Shown here: piece after piece, positions 25,976 through 34,816 of the stretch
How the letters are laid out: the number at the start of each line of letters is the position of its first letter
Position numbering within the stretch: position 1 is the stretch's first letter
The notes under the pieces: model-generated
Database searches by the model: none
What the model saw: the letters and a program-made list of their open reading frames with translations, nothing else
What the model was told of the DNA's origin: nothing
Program-made: the position numbers and the translations under genes
NCBI RefSeq assembly: GCF_009797935.1
Contig: NZ_VOLC01000032.1
Span: forward strand, 1-45,987
Length of the DNA: 45,987 nt
Reading direction: 5' to 3'
From: Lunatibacter salilacus
Lineage (GTDB): Bacteria > Bacteroidota > Bacteroidia > Cytophagales > Cyclobacteriaceae

Positions 25976-27007
25976 ATGAACAAAATTAGTCGCTCAAATC
26001 TATGGACAAAACTTCTTCACTGGGAATACTGGCCCACATGGATCATCTATTTCCCGGTGTTTTTTTACTATCTGTTTCTATCCCTAAAAGCCAGAAATTT
26101 TTTTTTCTTTTCCATGGCAAATCCGAAAATGGAGATGGGAGGCTTGTATAATTGCAGCAAACACAAACAACTAAAAAGAATTCCCCGCGAATTTACGCCC
26201 AAGACAATCTATGTTCATAAAAACACTCCCTTTCCTTTGATTCTTGCCCGAATATTGGATTCGAATTTGGATTTCCCACTGATCGCCAAACCGGATCGGG
26301 GAGAACGTGGAGTTGGAGTATCACTGGTAAAGGATAAAAGTGAATTGACAAAGTACACCGACAAAGCTAAAGGTGACTTCTTGATACAGGAGTATATAGA
26401 TACCCCATTTGAGGCAGGGCTTTTTTACTATCGGATTCCGGGCCAAGCTTCCGGATTCATTCCTTCACTAGTAGTAAAGTCGTTCCTCAAAGTTACAGGA
26501 GATGGCTACTCGTCAACTAGAGATCTTATTTTTCAAATACCCCGTGCACGAATGGTAGCGACTAATTTGCTTCAAAGAAGTGACATCAATCCGGACGAGG
26601 TTTTACCTTATGGAAAAATAAAAATTCTGGAACCCATCGGCAACCATAACCGGGGTACTGAATTTGTGGATGGCAGTTACCTGCACAATCCGGAGTTAGT
26701 ATATTTTTTTGATACCTTAAGTTCCCACATTCCTCACTTCCACTATGGGAGATTTGATCTAAGGGCTCCCTCTGAGGAGGATTTTAAAAAAGGTTCGGGT
26801 ATAAAAATCCTTGAGGTCAACGGTGTCAATGCCGAGCCGGCACATATTTATGATCCAAAAGCAAAATTTTGGACGGGAGTTCGCACGCTATTACGTCATT
26901 GGGAAATTATCTATACAATCAGTATGGAAAATGAAAAAAGGGGTTTTAGACCAGCTTCTTTCAGCACGGCGTGGAAACACTATAAATCGTGGAGGATCAA
27001 AAAATAA
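25976..27007 (+). CDS. ATP-grasp domain protein with N-terminal membrane segment
   Basis: A 343-residue protein. Residues ~15-45 contain a hydrophobic hairpin (WPTWIIYFPVFFYYLFLSL). The rest has ATP-grasp features: FPLIAKPDRGERGVGVSLV (nucleotide-binding Lys and glycine loop), FLIQEYID, and the metal-binding GRFDLRAPS and KILEVNGVNAEP (Asp and Glu-x-Asn). ATP-grasp enzymes join a carboxylate to an amine or thiol; the substrate here is unknown. The ATG at 25976 was used; the longer frame from 25898 runs into the previous gene. It is 7 bp after the D15-like gene, so an envelope or polyamine/peptide-type product is possible. Confidence 0.8.
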   Translation: MNKISRSNLWTKLLHWEYWPTWIIYFPVFFYYLFLSLKARNFFFFSMANPKMEMGGLYNCSKHKQLKRIPREFTPKTIYVHKNTPFPLILARILDSNLDFPLIAKPDRGERGVGVSLVKDKSELTKYTDKAKGDFLIQEYIDTPFEAGLFYYRIPGQASGFIPSLVVKSFLKVTGDGYSSTRDLIFQIPRARMVATNLLQRSDINPDEVLPYGKIKILEPIGNHNRGTEFVDGSYLHNPELVYFFDTLSSHIPHFHYGRFDLRAPSEEDFKKGSGIKILEVNGVNAEPAHIYDPKAKFWTGVRTLLRHWEIIYTISMENEKRGFRPASFSTAWKHYKSWRIKK

Positions 27008-27094
27008 TTTTTCCGAAATTTTCTGTCAGGATTCTTATTGCTGATCGACTCTTTTCATGAAATTTTAAAATCGACCATGTTTACCTTAAAATAG

Positions 27095-27712
27095 ATGGAG
27101 GCTCGTTCTGGAAACCCAACGTTACGTAAGTATCTGTTAGGGGCTTTAATGAATTGGCCAATCTTAGCGTATATGAAACCTTTAACCCCTAGATCCATGC
27201 AGACTGAATGTCAGGAAAACCTTGAAAGTATCGCCTCTCTCCTTGAAAAATTAAGTCCGGATCAGTACCAACATCCATCCTATTACCTGTCAGGAGCTTC
27301 TATAGGTCAACATATCCGGCACATTGTTGAATTTTACACCTGTTTGTCTCAGGCTTTTAAGGATCGTGAATCCGTAAACTACGATCAGCGGAAGAGAGCA
27401 ATGCCGCTCGAAAAGGATCCCACAGAAGCTGTTAACGTACTTTTACAACTTATAAACTGGCTACAAGAGGACAAAATTCTTGGAGAGGTTTCCCTCGTTG
27501 CCGCCTATGCAGCGTCAAATGACAAAGTCTGTTCCATTCCCTCCTCTTTTCAACGAGAACTTGCCTATTGCCTTGAACATAGCATCCATCATCAGGCACT
27601 TATTAAAATCGGACTGTTTGAGCAAGGGTTGTCCAATTTAATTGATCAGGAATTTGGCGTTGCACCATCCACAATAAAATTCCGAAGGCAACATAATCCA
27701 AAGTCCTCTTAA
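27095..27712 (+). CDS. DinB-family protein
   Basis: Up to 205 residues. The four-helix DinB pattern is visible: an amphipathic first helix (CQENLESIASLLEKLSPDQY), a metal-type histidine motif GASIGQHIRHIVEF, and ELAYCLEHSIHHQALIKIGL near the C-terminus (candidate metal-binding His). The start at 27095 may be too early; an ATG at 27173 (MKPLTPRSMQTE) gives a size closer to relatives. DinB proteins include thiol-dependent transferases and hydrolases; the activity here is unknown. Confidence 0.75.
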   Translation: MEARSGNPTLRKYLLGALMNWPILAYMKPLTPRSMQTECQENLESIASLLEKLSPDQYQHPSYYLSGASIGQHIRHIVEFYTCLSQAFKDRESVNYDQRKRAMPLEKDPTEAVNVLLQLINWLQEDKILGEVSLVAAYAASNDKVCSIPSSFQRELAYCLEHSIHHQALIKIGLFEQGLSNLIDQEFGVAPSTIKFRRQHNPKSS

Positions 27713-27728
27713 ACTGTAATCCATTCCC

Positions 27729-27980
27729 GTGCAGCGAAACCACATACTAACATTTATATCGTTAATTGCACTTCAACTTGCTTGGCTTTCTACTTTTGCG
27801 CAAGACACCACTTCCTAAAAAAATAGGATGGAACTAAATGTCTTGGGACTGACTTCCGAAAACCTCGTCTTTACTTATGAACATAGCGTTCATAAAAATG
27901 GGCTTTGGCTTGGTATAGAGTATCGACTTAATCATTGGTCTAACAGTGGGGTTCGGTTTTTAAGTACATGCCATGCATAA
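27729..27980 (+). pseudogene. Remnant of a secreted or outer membrane protein gene
   Basis: From GTG 27729 one frame encodes a clean signal peptide (LTFISLIALQLAWLSTFAQD), then an in-frame TAA after TTS. The same frame continues as MELNVLGLTSENLVFTYEH and NGLWLGIEYRLNHWS, an outer-membrane beta-barrel-like start, and stops at 27980. No barrel continuation follows. This reads as the decayed 5' end of an OMP gene. Confidence 0.65.
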
Positions 27981-28062
27981 AACCTTTGAAATAGCATCCT
28001 TGGAAGGGAGTTTTTATCTAGCTGATTGAATTCCGGGAGGGATTTTCGAATTACGTATTTGG

Positions 28063-28188
28063 TTAAAGCCTTTCAATATCCTTCACCAAAATCCTGTTTC
28101 TACTATAACAGATAATACCGTTTCTCTCCAAATCATTAAAAACCGTGGTGATTGTTGGTTTGCTGAATGCTGTCAACCTGCCCAATAC
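28063..28188 (-). pseudogene. Remnant of a Crp/Fnr-type regulator (HTH end)
   Basis: On the minus strand the frame gives LGRLTAFSKPTITTVFNDLE, then RNGIICYSRNRILVKDIERL and a stop at 28063. This is the winged-helix end of a Crp/Fnr regulator (recognition helix 'SKPTITTVFNDLERNGII' and the wing 'I.V.D...L'). An in-frame stop lies directly upstream and no cNMP-binding domain is found, so only the tail remains. The rest of 27981-28319 shows nothing else. Confidence 0.6.
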
Positions 28189-28319
28189 CTAGTAAGAAAT
28201 GCATTGCTTCAAAGAGACAATTATGTGTTGAGGCAAAGAATCTAAATGTCTGGCATTATTTTTTCCTTTGCCTTCTTGATTTAAACTAATATTTTATCAG
28301 TTGAAAAGAACGAGCGATT

Positions 28320-29687
28320 ATGAAATTTGACGCAATTATTATCGGATCCGGACAAGCGGGCAACCCATTGGCTTTTAAATTGGCTGCAAAGGGTAAAAAA
28401 GTGGCACTTATTGAAAAAGAACATCTGGGTGGTACTTGTCTAAACGTAGGATGCACGCCTACCAAAACTTATGTGGCTAGTGCCCGCCGCATGTTTGATG
28501 CCCTCAATGGGGAAGTGTTGGGCGTATCCATTCCCAAAGGAACTACCCTGAACCTTGGAAAGGTAAAGCAAAGAAAAGATGAACTGATTAAAAAATCGGT
28601 TGACGGGATGGCTGACGGGATTGAAAAAAACAAGCACATCACATTAATCAAAGGCATAGCCAAATTTACCGACACGCATACCGTTGACGTGAATGGTGAA
28701 GAATTGTCGGCCGAACACATTTTTATCAACGTAGGTGCGAGGCCTTTTATCCCGGAAGGTTTGAAAGGAGTCAATTACCTTACCAACCAAAGCATACTGG
28801 AATTGGAGCATTTGCCGGAGCATTTAATCATCATTGGTGGAAGCTATATTGGTCTGGAATTTGGACAAATGTTCAGGCGTTTTGGAAGCAAAGTGACCAT
28901 CATAGAAAAATCAGACCGAATCATTTCCAGCGAGGATGAAGACGTCTCCATGGAAATACAGCGGGTGATGGAGCGGGAAGGTGTTGAATTTCGGTCAAAT
29001 GCGACCTGCATTGGCGCACGGGAAGAAAAGGACGGCCAATTGCTTGTTTCAGTAACCTGCGAAAAGGGTGCTCCCGAAATCCTTGGATCGCATGTGCTGG
29101 TAGCGGTGGGCCGGACTCCCAATACAGACCTGCTTCAACTTGAGACTGCAGGTATCAAAACAGACGAAAGAGGATACATACAGGTAACCGATAGGCTGGA
29201 AACGAATGTTGGCGGTGTCTATGCACTGGGCGATTGCAATGGGAAGGGTGCATTTACACATACCGCTTACAACGATTTCGAAATCATTAATGCCAACTTG
29301 TTTGAACAGGGAAGCCGAAAAGTAAGTGACCGTATTCTAACCTATGGCTTATTTGTAGATCCTCCATTGGGTCGCGCCGGAATCACCCTAAAAGAGGCAA
29401 AAGATCAAAACCTAGACATTTTGGTCGGGTACCGGGACATGAAACGCATCGCCAGGGCAAAAGAGAAGGGAGAAACGGACGGGTTTATCCGGGTGATTGT
29501 AGATAAGAAAACGGAGAAAATTCTTGGAGCTACCGTTCTGGGAGTCGGAGGTGATGAAATCATCAGCAGTATTCTCAATGTGATGTATGGTGGACTCTCC
29601 TACACCGTGATTCGGGATGGGGTATTCCCGCACCCAACAGTAAGCGAATTAATACCCACTTTGCTGGAAAGTTTAGAGCCGGGATGA
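28320..29687 (+). CDS. Mercuric reductase-like pyridine nucleotide-disulfide oxidoreductase
   Basis: A 455-residue FAD/NAD(P) enzyme. The N-terminus has the FAD-binding AIIIGSGQAGNPLA, the redox-active pair Cys40/Cys45 in GGTCLNVGCTPTK, an NAD(P)-binding LIIIGGSYIGLEFGQ, the FAD motif GGVYALGDCNG and a C-terminal dimer domain with FPHPTVSELIPT. The length fits mercuric reductases without the N-terminal HMA domain and without the C-terminal Cys pair, so real mercury reduction is doubtful; another disulfide or quinone substrate is as likely. It stands alone. Confidence 0.88.
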   Translation: MKFDAIIIGSGQAGNPLAFKLAAKGKKVALIEKEHLGGTCLNVGCTPTKTYVASARRMFDALNGEVLGVSIPKGTTLNLGKVKQRKDELIKKSVDGMADGIEKNKHITLIKGIAKFTDTHTVDVNGEELSAEHIFINVGARPFIPEGLKGVNYLTNQSILELEHLPEHLIIIGGSYIGLEFGQMFRRFGSKVTIIEKSDRIISSEDEDVSMEIQRVMEREGVEFRSNATCIGAREEKDGQLLVSVTCEKGAPEILGSHVLVAVGRTPNTDLLQLETAGIKTDERGYIQVTDRLETNVGGVYALGDCNGKGAFTHTAYNDFEIINANLFEQGSRKVSDRILTYGLFVDPPLGRAGITLKEAKDQNLDILVGYRDMKRIARAKEKGETDGFIRVIVDKKTEKILGATVLGVGGDEIISSILNVMYGGLSYTVIRDGVFPHPTVSELIPTLLESLEPG

Positions 29688-29867
29688 TTAGGTAAATAAA
29701 AAATATTCAGTGTACCTTTTCTCCTTTATATAGCCACATGCCCCACATTTTATTATAGGAATTAATCGTGTAAAGGATCCATTCATGGACTAATAACACA
29801 CCATTCCAGGCAAAAATTTCATATAAACAGCCATATGTTGCCCAAAAAGTAATTTTTCAGCGGGCGT

Positions 29868-30383
29868 CTACCAACCAACATAGCCGGGAGCCGGTATTCC
29901 CTTTATCCGAAGGTATACCAAGCATTGCGCTCGGTGGTGAGCCTGATGGTCGCGCAGCAGGTAAAAAATATTTTCCTTGCTCATTGAAACACCCCTGAAA
30001 TCAATCTCCTCATTTAACAGGGAATCGGAAGCATTTTGTATCAAATCCAGCACATAAGCATTGGCCCGATTCAGAATATCCAGTACATCCGCTTTTTTAA
30101 AGGCTGTAACATCCTCTTTACGGTAAAAGTCCTTACTATCACCGGTAATGCGTACGGTTAGCATGCTAATATTGTCCACCACGTGAAGCAATTGCCCCTG
30201 AAAAGACATCGCCTCTTCCGTAGGGCTAAAATCGTAATACACTTCAGGCATGGATTCGGCCACTGCTTTTGAATACTTCAGGTGCCGTTGCCAGACTGCT
30301 TCATATTGCGCCCTAAAATATTCCTGTGCGTTTAATTCTGTCCCGGCCATAATCAATAGGAAAATTATACATCGAACCACCAT
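29868..30383 (-). CDS. DinB-like protein with signal peptide
   Basis: A 171-residue product with an N-terminal hydrophobic signal (CIIFLLIMAGTELNAQ), then a DinB-type helical bundle: QLLHVVDNISML, and FYLLRDHQAHHRAQCLVYLRIKGIPAPGY, the usual C-terminal His motif of the family. Export is unusual for DinB proteins but is seen in Bacteroidota. It converges on the flavoprotein gene, with ~180 bp between them that hold no clear terminator. The enzymatic role is unknown. Confidence 0.8.
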   Translation of the reverse strand: MVVRCIIFLLIMAGTELNAQEYFRAQYEAVWQRHLKYSKAVAESMPEVYYDFSPTEEAMSFQGQLLHVVDNISMLTVRITGDSKDFYRKEDVTAFKKADVLDILNRANAYVLDLIQNASDSLLNEEIDFRGVSMSKENIFYLLRDHQAHHRAQCLVYLRIKGIPAPGYVGW

Positions 30384-30509
30384 TTTTGATCTTTTTTGAT
30401 TCTCGCAATAACCTCATCTTTGGGTAAAAAAGCAATTCGGAGTGTTAGGAAACAAGGAAATAACCGACTATTTCCCTAACTGATCACCAATTGAACAACA
30501 AATCTTTAA

Positions 30510-31085
30510 ATGTGTACTGTATCGTATATTCCGTTGGCCCATGGCTATTTGGTGACGTCAAGTAGGGACGAATACCATTTGCGGGAAACACTTCCACCAG
30601 GTAGTTACTTACATGCCGGCAAGAAAATAATTTACCCGAAGGATGTTCGCTCCGGAGGCACTTGGATTGCCGGATGCAATGATGAAACTGTTGCCTGCCT
30701 GCTAAACGGAGCGTTTGAAAAACATGAAAAAAAATCCACCCAAGTGGTTAGTAGGGGGATTGTGATTTTGGAATCCCTACAGCACGAGGAGTTGGAAGGA
30801 TTTTTGGAAAATTTCGATTTCGGGAAGGTAGAACCGTTTACCCTTCTAATGATGAAAACGAATACTTTCTATGAATTAAAGTGGAATGGGTCCGATCCGT
30901 TCCTGAGTAAACTTGACAAGAAAAAACCGAATATTTGGTCCTCTCCCACCTTGTATACACCGGAACAACGTATCGAAAGAGAAAAATGGTTTTATCAATG
31001 GATCACAGAAAAATCCATCACCAATATGTTACATAATGTAACCAAGGTGCCCATAGATTTACCGGAAGCTGCTCCATTGAATTAA
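30510..31085 (+). CDS. NRDE/TANGO2-like protein
   Basis: A 191-residue protein opening MCTVSYIP with Cys2 exposed after Met removal, followed by TSSRDE (an NRDE variant), then SGGTWIAG and ACLLNGA, all typical of the NRDE (TANGO2-like) Ntn-type family. Many relatives are 230-260 residues, so it is on the short side, but it ends cleanly before a terminator. The biochemical function of bacterial members is not settled; heme or CoA handling has been proposed for the eukaryotic protein. Confidence 0.85.
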   Translation: MCTVSYIPLAHGYLVTSSRDEYHLRETLPPGSYLHAGKKIIYPKDVRSGGTWIAGCNDETVACLLNGAFEKHEKKSTQVVSRGIVILESLQHEELEGFLENFDFGKVEPFTLLMMKTNTFYELKWNGSDPFLSKLDKKKPNIWSSPTLYTPEQRIEREKWFYQWITEKSITNMLHNVTKVPIDLPEAAPLN

Positions 31086-31106
31086 AACTGTAACAAAATC
31101 AAAGGG

Positions 31107-31141
31107 AACTCCAGACAGACCCTAGCATTCTGTCCGGAGTT
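31107..31141 (+). terminator. Rho-independent terminator after the NRDE gene
   Basis: AACTCCAGACAGA (31107-31119) pairs with TCTGTCCGGAGTT (31129-31141) with one mismatch over a 9-nt loop, followed by TCTTT. It lies 21 bp after the stop codon. Confidence 0.85.
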
Positions 31142-31284
31142 TCTTTAGAGACAAAAATTATATAAGGCGTCAAAAAATAATATAGACGGGATTTTCAGCC
31201 TGGTTTTGGAATTACTGTTTTTTTTACAAAATAAAATACCTATTTTTTCACTGTTGTTCTTTATTGATCTAGGTTGTATTAAAA

Positions 31285-31866
31285 ATGAGTGACTTAAGCA
31301 ATACCACTAACAAGGAAGTTATAAAACATTGGGTACATATCCATGGGGATTATTTGTATGGATGGGCTTACCATAAGACCGGAAGCAGGGAAACTGCGGA
31401 GGACTTGGTTCAGGAAGTTTTTCTTGCTGCTGTAAAAAACTTTGATGGGTTCAAACAGGAAAGTACGCCAAAAACTTGGTTGCTACAGATTTTGAACAAT
31501 AAAATCGTTGATCATTACAGAAAATCGGCCAAGAAAACCTTGCCTTTAGAGGATCAGGTACATCAGTTTACCGATAGCCTTTTTAACGCCAATGGAAATT
31601 GGAAATCAAATGGGTTGGAGGAAGCTTGGTCTCATGAAACCAATTTGCTAGATGACCCTGCCTTCAACGATGTAATGAATGTGTGCATGGATGACCTACC
31701 CCCGAGATGGCGCTTGGCCGTCATCTCCAAATATATTTTTGACAAAGAAACATTGGAAATCTGTCAGGAACTGGAAATCAGTAAGACTAATTATTGGCAG
31801 GTATTACACCGGGCCAAACTTCTTCTGAAAAAATGTCTGGAGATTAATTGGTTTGGCGCTAACTGA
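31285..31866 (+). CDS. ECF-type RNA polymerase sigma factor
   Basis: A 193-residue sigma-70 family protein with region 2 (ETAEDLVQEVFLAAVKNFDGF, then TPKTWLLQILNNKIVDHYR) and region 4 (LPPRWRLAVISKYIFDKETLEICQELEISKTNYWQVLHRAKLLLKKCLE). The ~45-residue stretch between regions 2 and 4 is long and acidic, as in the Bacteroidota/proteobacterial 'Sig70_famx1' group. The small Cys-containing protein that follows after 10 bp is its likely anti-sigma partner. Confidence 0.9.
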   Translation: MSDLSNTTNKEVIKHWVHIHGDYLYGWAYHKTGSRETAEDLVQEVFLAAVKNFDGFKQESTPKTWLLQILNNKIVDHYRKSAKKTLPLEDQVHQFTDSLFNANGNWKSNGLEEAWSHETNLLDDPAFNDVMNVCMDDLPPRWRLAVISKYIFDKETLEICQELEISKTNYWQVLHRAKLLLKKCLEINWFGAN

Positions 31867-31876
31867 CCTCGCATAA

Positions 31877-32149
31877 ATGAACGTAGAAAAAGTGATGACC
31901 AAAATGCTTCTTTCCTGTAAAGAAGCTACCTTTCTAATAGAGAAAAAATCTGTGCATCGGCTTTCTGTGGTAGAACGGTTTCGACTTTATTTTCATGTAA
32001 AATTATGCCTGGTATGCAACCTATACCAGCACCAAAGCAAAACTATAGAGAAAGCCATCAATAAGTGGGTAAACACAGAAGGGAACCCAAACGATATTCT
32101 CCCCAAAAAAGTAAAGGATCAAATTGTCGAAAAGATTACCGAAAATTAA
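31877..32149 (+). CDS. Mini anti-sigma-like zinc-binding protein
   Basis: A 90-residue protein, 10 bp after the sigma gene. It holds LSCKEATFLIEKK near the start and FHVKLCLVCNLYQHQ in the middle, the His-x3-Cys-x2-Cys pattern of a zinc-finger (ZAS-type) anti-sigma domain, with no membrane helix. Such small soluble partners often sense redox or metals. The 250 bp downstream contain only weak, unconvincing open frames. Confidence 0.75.
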   Translation: MNVEKVMTKMLLSCKEATFLIEKKSVHRLSVVERFRLYFHVKLCLVCNLYQHQSKTIEKAINKWVNTEGNPNDILPKKVKDQIVEKITEN

Positions 32150-32403
32150 GGTTGAAGACGACCTCAATTGGACTAAGTAATCCTTTTTTCTATTTTTACC
32201 GATCCAAAATAAACCATCCCAGTTTTCTTCTCAACAGCGAACTGGGGTGCCAAATGCTTTACATCGGCACTGCGGGATTGTTGGTGGGTGAGCCTATTGT
32301 ATATCCGCTGGTATCTGCTTTAAAAGCTTCAATTGCTTACCAATTAGGTAAATGAAAACTTTTGACCAGTCATTTTAATCTAATTATTGACGTCACGAAA
32401 CTT

Positions 32404-33168
32404 ATGTCTATAACAAAAGAATCAGAGTTGATCGGAATGAAAAAGGTAAGTGACGTTGTCGCTTATACCTTAAGGGAAATGAAAACTTATGCACGGCCCG
32501 GCCTGACTACCAAGGAACTTGATGATTTCGGAGCTAATATTATCAAAAGTTTCGGGGCAAATTCGGCACCCTTTATGACCTATAAGTTCCCCGGATGGAC
32601 CTGTATAAGTGTCGGGAATGAATTTTGCCACGGAATTCCCTCAATAAAGAAAATTCTAAAGGAAGGCGACTTAATTAATATTGACGTTTCAGCTGAGTTA
32701 GACGGTTTCTGGTCTGACAATGGCGAGTCTTTCGTGCTTGGTGAGGATTTAAACGGGCATCAAATGCTAGTCGATTCCTCAAAAAATATTCTACAAAAAG
32801 CCATAAATAACATTAGAGGCGGAGTGAAGATTTCTGACATAGGATACCTAATTGAAACAGAGGCGAAAAAACGGGGCTATAAAGTAATCAAAAATCTTAC
32901 TGGACACGGGATTGGCAGAAGCCTCCATGAAGAACCATCAGAAATAGCAAATTTCAAAGACAAATTCAATCATACCAGATTTAGAAAAAACAGCATAGTG
33001 GCTATTGAAACATTTATTTCAACGGACTCCTCCTATGCGGTAACACTAAATGACGGATGGACGATGGTAGGCAATAAAGGAGGCTTTATGGCGCAGCACG
33101 AGCATACGATCGTGGTCACCAACGATAAGCCGATAATTCTGACTGAAAAAAATGAAATTTGGAATTAG
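32404..33168 (+). CDS. map: Type I methionine aminopeptidase
   Basis: About 254 residues from the ATG at 32404 (MSITKESELIGMKKVSDVVA); an earlier in-frame start at 32362 is less typical. The five metal ligands of the pita-bread fold can be seen: Asp in INIDVSAE, Asp in GFWSDNGESF, His in LTGHGIGRSLHEEP, Glu in IVAIETFIS and Glu in FMAQHEHTIVV. It removes the N-terminal Met from new proteins. It is away from ribosomal protein genes, so it may be a second, stand-alone copy. Confidence 0.9.
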   Translation: MSITKESELIGMKKVSDVVAYTLREMKTYARPGLTTKELDDFGANIIKSFGANSAPFMTYKFPGWTCISVGNEFCHGIPSIKKILKEGDLINIDVSAELDGFWSDNGESFVLGEDLNGHQMLVDSSKNILQKAINNIRGGVKISDIGYLIETEAKKRGYKVIKNLTGHGIGRSLHEEPSEIANFKDKFNHTRFRKNSIVAIETFISTDSSYAVTLNDGWTMVGNKGGFMAQHEHTIVVTNDKPIILTEKNEIWN

Positions 33169-33310
33169 GATACAGGTAACGAAAAGGATTAGGTGCTGAT
33201 TTTGTTCCTAATTGTGGGCTTTTTAAATAATCGGCATGAATAATTTTAATGTGAAACAGGGGATTTATTAACCAGGTTAAAAATGATTTGAAACTGTTGA
33301 TATACTGATA

Positions 33311-33721
33311 ATGAAAGCACATTCTACTATTTATTTCGATACCTTTATAGAGGTGGCCGAAGACACAAAAGCTGTCCGAGGAACAAGACCACCATCAAAA
33401 GATAAAAAAACCGTTGCTGAAATGCAGTACGAACTGCTTGCTGATAGCCCCTATAAATACACCTCTGATGACATCTTTTTTCAGGTGTATGCAGAACGGA
33501 ACAATTTGGCAAAACCAGCCTACAAGCAAGCCCAGGAGGCGTTCTTTTCCAAAGGTCAACCCTGCTTCCGTGCGTCGCCGTTGACGAAAACCTACGGTTT
33601 TGGGGTTCATAGTGACAGTGAAGGAAGAGTCGCACTTGTTGGTATGGAAACAGAAGCATACCAAAAATATTTAGCCGACACTGCGGTTAAAAAAGTAAAA
33701 GCGATGAAGTCCGGCAAATAA
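33311..33721 (+). CDS. DUF6157 family protein
   Basis: A 136-residue soluble protein with the family pattern TFIEVAEDTKAVRGTRPP, ELLADSPYKYTSDDIFFQVYA, FFSKGQPCFRASPLTKTYGFGVHSDSEGRVAL. No catalytic role is known. It lies 10 bp before a DUF1761 membrane protein, so the two probably share a transcript. Confidence 0.8.
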   Translation: MKAHSTIYFDTFIEVAEDTKAVRGTRPPSKDKKTVAEMQYELLADSPYKYTSDDIFFQVYAERNNLAKPAYKQAQEAFFSKGQPCFRASPLTKTYGFGVHSDSEGRVALVGMETEAYQKYLADTAVKKVKAMKSGK

Positions 33722-33731
33722 TTACAAAGCA

Positions 33732-34145
33732 ATGATATTTGAGATTAATTGGTTAGCAGTTGGCATTGGGACCGTTGTCTATTGCGCTTTTTGCGGTGTA
33801 TGGCATAGGCCATTTCTTTTCGGCAAACAATGGGAAAAGGCAATGGGTTTTGAAAGACCTCCGGATTGGACGGAAAAAAACATCTATTACGTCGTTCCAT
33901 TAATTTCCTGTTTTGTCACTACAGTTGTAATTTCCGTTTTGCTTAAAATGACACACACTGATTCATTCGTGGATGCGTTAACACTTGGATTGTTAACGGG
34001 AATTGGTTTTGCGACTTCAATTATATTTACCACAGCAGTAATTCCGACCATGAAAAGGCCGCTGGTATTTGGGGCCATTACTGGAATGGCCCAAGGATTA
34101 GGAATTACAATTGTGACACTAATAGTTTATGGCCATTCAAAATGA
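33732..34145 (+). CDS. DUF1761 family membrane protein
   Basis: A 137-residue integral membrane protein with four helices: INWLAVGIGTVVYCAFCGVW near the start, then VVPLISCFVTTVVISVLL, the ALTLGLLTGIGFATSII helix and VFGAITGMAQGLGITIVTLIV. The opening 'INW.AV..gt...f..G..WY' and the short loop with FGKQWEKAMG match DUF1761. Function unknown. Confidence 0.8.
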   Translation: MIFEINWLAVGIGTVVYCAFCGVWHRPFLFGKQWEKAMGFERPPDWTEKNIYYVVPLISCFVTTVVISVLLKMTHTDSFVDALTLGLLTGIGFATSIIFTTAVIPTMKRPLVFGAITGMAQGLGITIVTLIVYGHSK

Positions 34146-34222
34146 ATGAAAATAGGTAAAACTGAACATATTTATTTCAGCGTTCGAATTTATGTTTAAA
34201 TTTGAACTATGAGCACTTTAGA

Positions 34223-34456
34223 ATGGAAAATTTAATAAATAGAATTACGTTAGACTCAGAGATCTGTCATGGGAAACCTACCATTAGAGGGTTACGATAT
34301 CCCGTCGAGAATGTGTTGGAGTTAATGGCAGCAGGCATGTCCATTGATGAGCTGTTGGCAGATTATCCTGATCTGGAACGGGAAGATTTTTTGGCTTGTT
34401 TGGCTTATGCATCAAAATTAGTCCAAGTAAAAAGCATACATAGTATAACACAGTGA
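34223..34456 (+). CDS. DUF433-family antitoxin
   Basis: A 77-residue HTH protein: RITLDSEICHGKPTIRGLRYPVENVLELMAAGMSIDELLADYPDLEREDFLACLAYA is the full DUF433 pattern (split here by word: ICHGKPTIRG, VLELMAAGMS, YPDLEREDF). The ATG at 34223 fits the family better than the one at 34202. DUF433 proteins are antitoxins of PIN-like DUF5615 toxins. Its stop overlaps the start of the toxin gene (GTGA), as in intact modules, but that toxin is broken, so this is an orphaned antitoxin. Confidence 0.85.
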   Translation: MENLINRITLDSEICHGKPTIRGLRYPVENVLELMAAGMSIDELLADYPDLEREDFLACLAYASKLVQVKSIHSITQ

Positions 34457-34804
34457 AGTTTTTAGTTGATGTTCAATTGCCAAAATCGCTTTTGGACTTT
34501 CTAAATCAGAGGGGATACGATCTATTCATACGATAGAGTTGCCGAATAAAAACAGGACAAAAGATAGTTAAATAGCAAATCTAGCAACGAAGAAGGTAGA
34601 ATTGTGATTAGTAAAGATATCGACTTTCTTGAGTCATTATTGCTAAAATCTGAACCTCGAAAGTTGATAAGTGTAAAGACCGGTAATATTGTGAATAGGG
34701 AATTAATAAAAATATTTGAAGAAAACCTAATAACAATAATTCACCTGATTTCCCGAAGCAAGTTAATCGAGATCGGTAAAACTGAGATTATCGAACATGA
34801 ATAA
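34453..34804 (+). pseudogene. Decayed DUF5615 (PIN-like) toxin gene
   Basis: From GTG 34453 the frame gives VKFLVDVQLPKSLLDFLNQRGYD, the usual start of a DUF5615 PIN-like toxin, but then shifts. A second frame carries HTIELPNKNRTKDS followed by a stop (TAA at 34569-34571, where relatives have Glu) and IANLAT. The third frame carries EEGRIVISKDIDFLESLLLK through to IIEHE at 34804. So two frameshifts and one nonsense change interrupt a gene of about 115 codons. The catalytic Asp (VDVQLP, SKDIDF) are still recognisable. Confidence 0.85.
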
Positions 34805-34816
34805 AGGACTAATCGC

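Noticed and set aside
28320-29687. True mercury resistance gene merA
   Set aside because: No HMA domain, no C-terminal Cys pair and no other mer genes; only the general flavoprotein fold is supported.
32065-32355. Plus-strand 96-codon open frame after the mini anti-sigma gene
   Set aside because: It starts inside the mini anti-sigma gene in another frame and shows only weak hydrophobic character without a recognised family.
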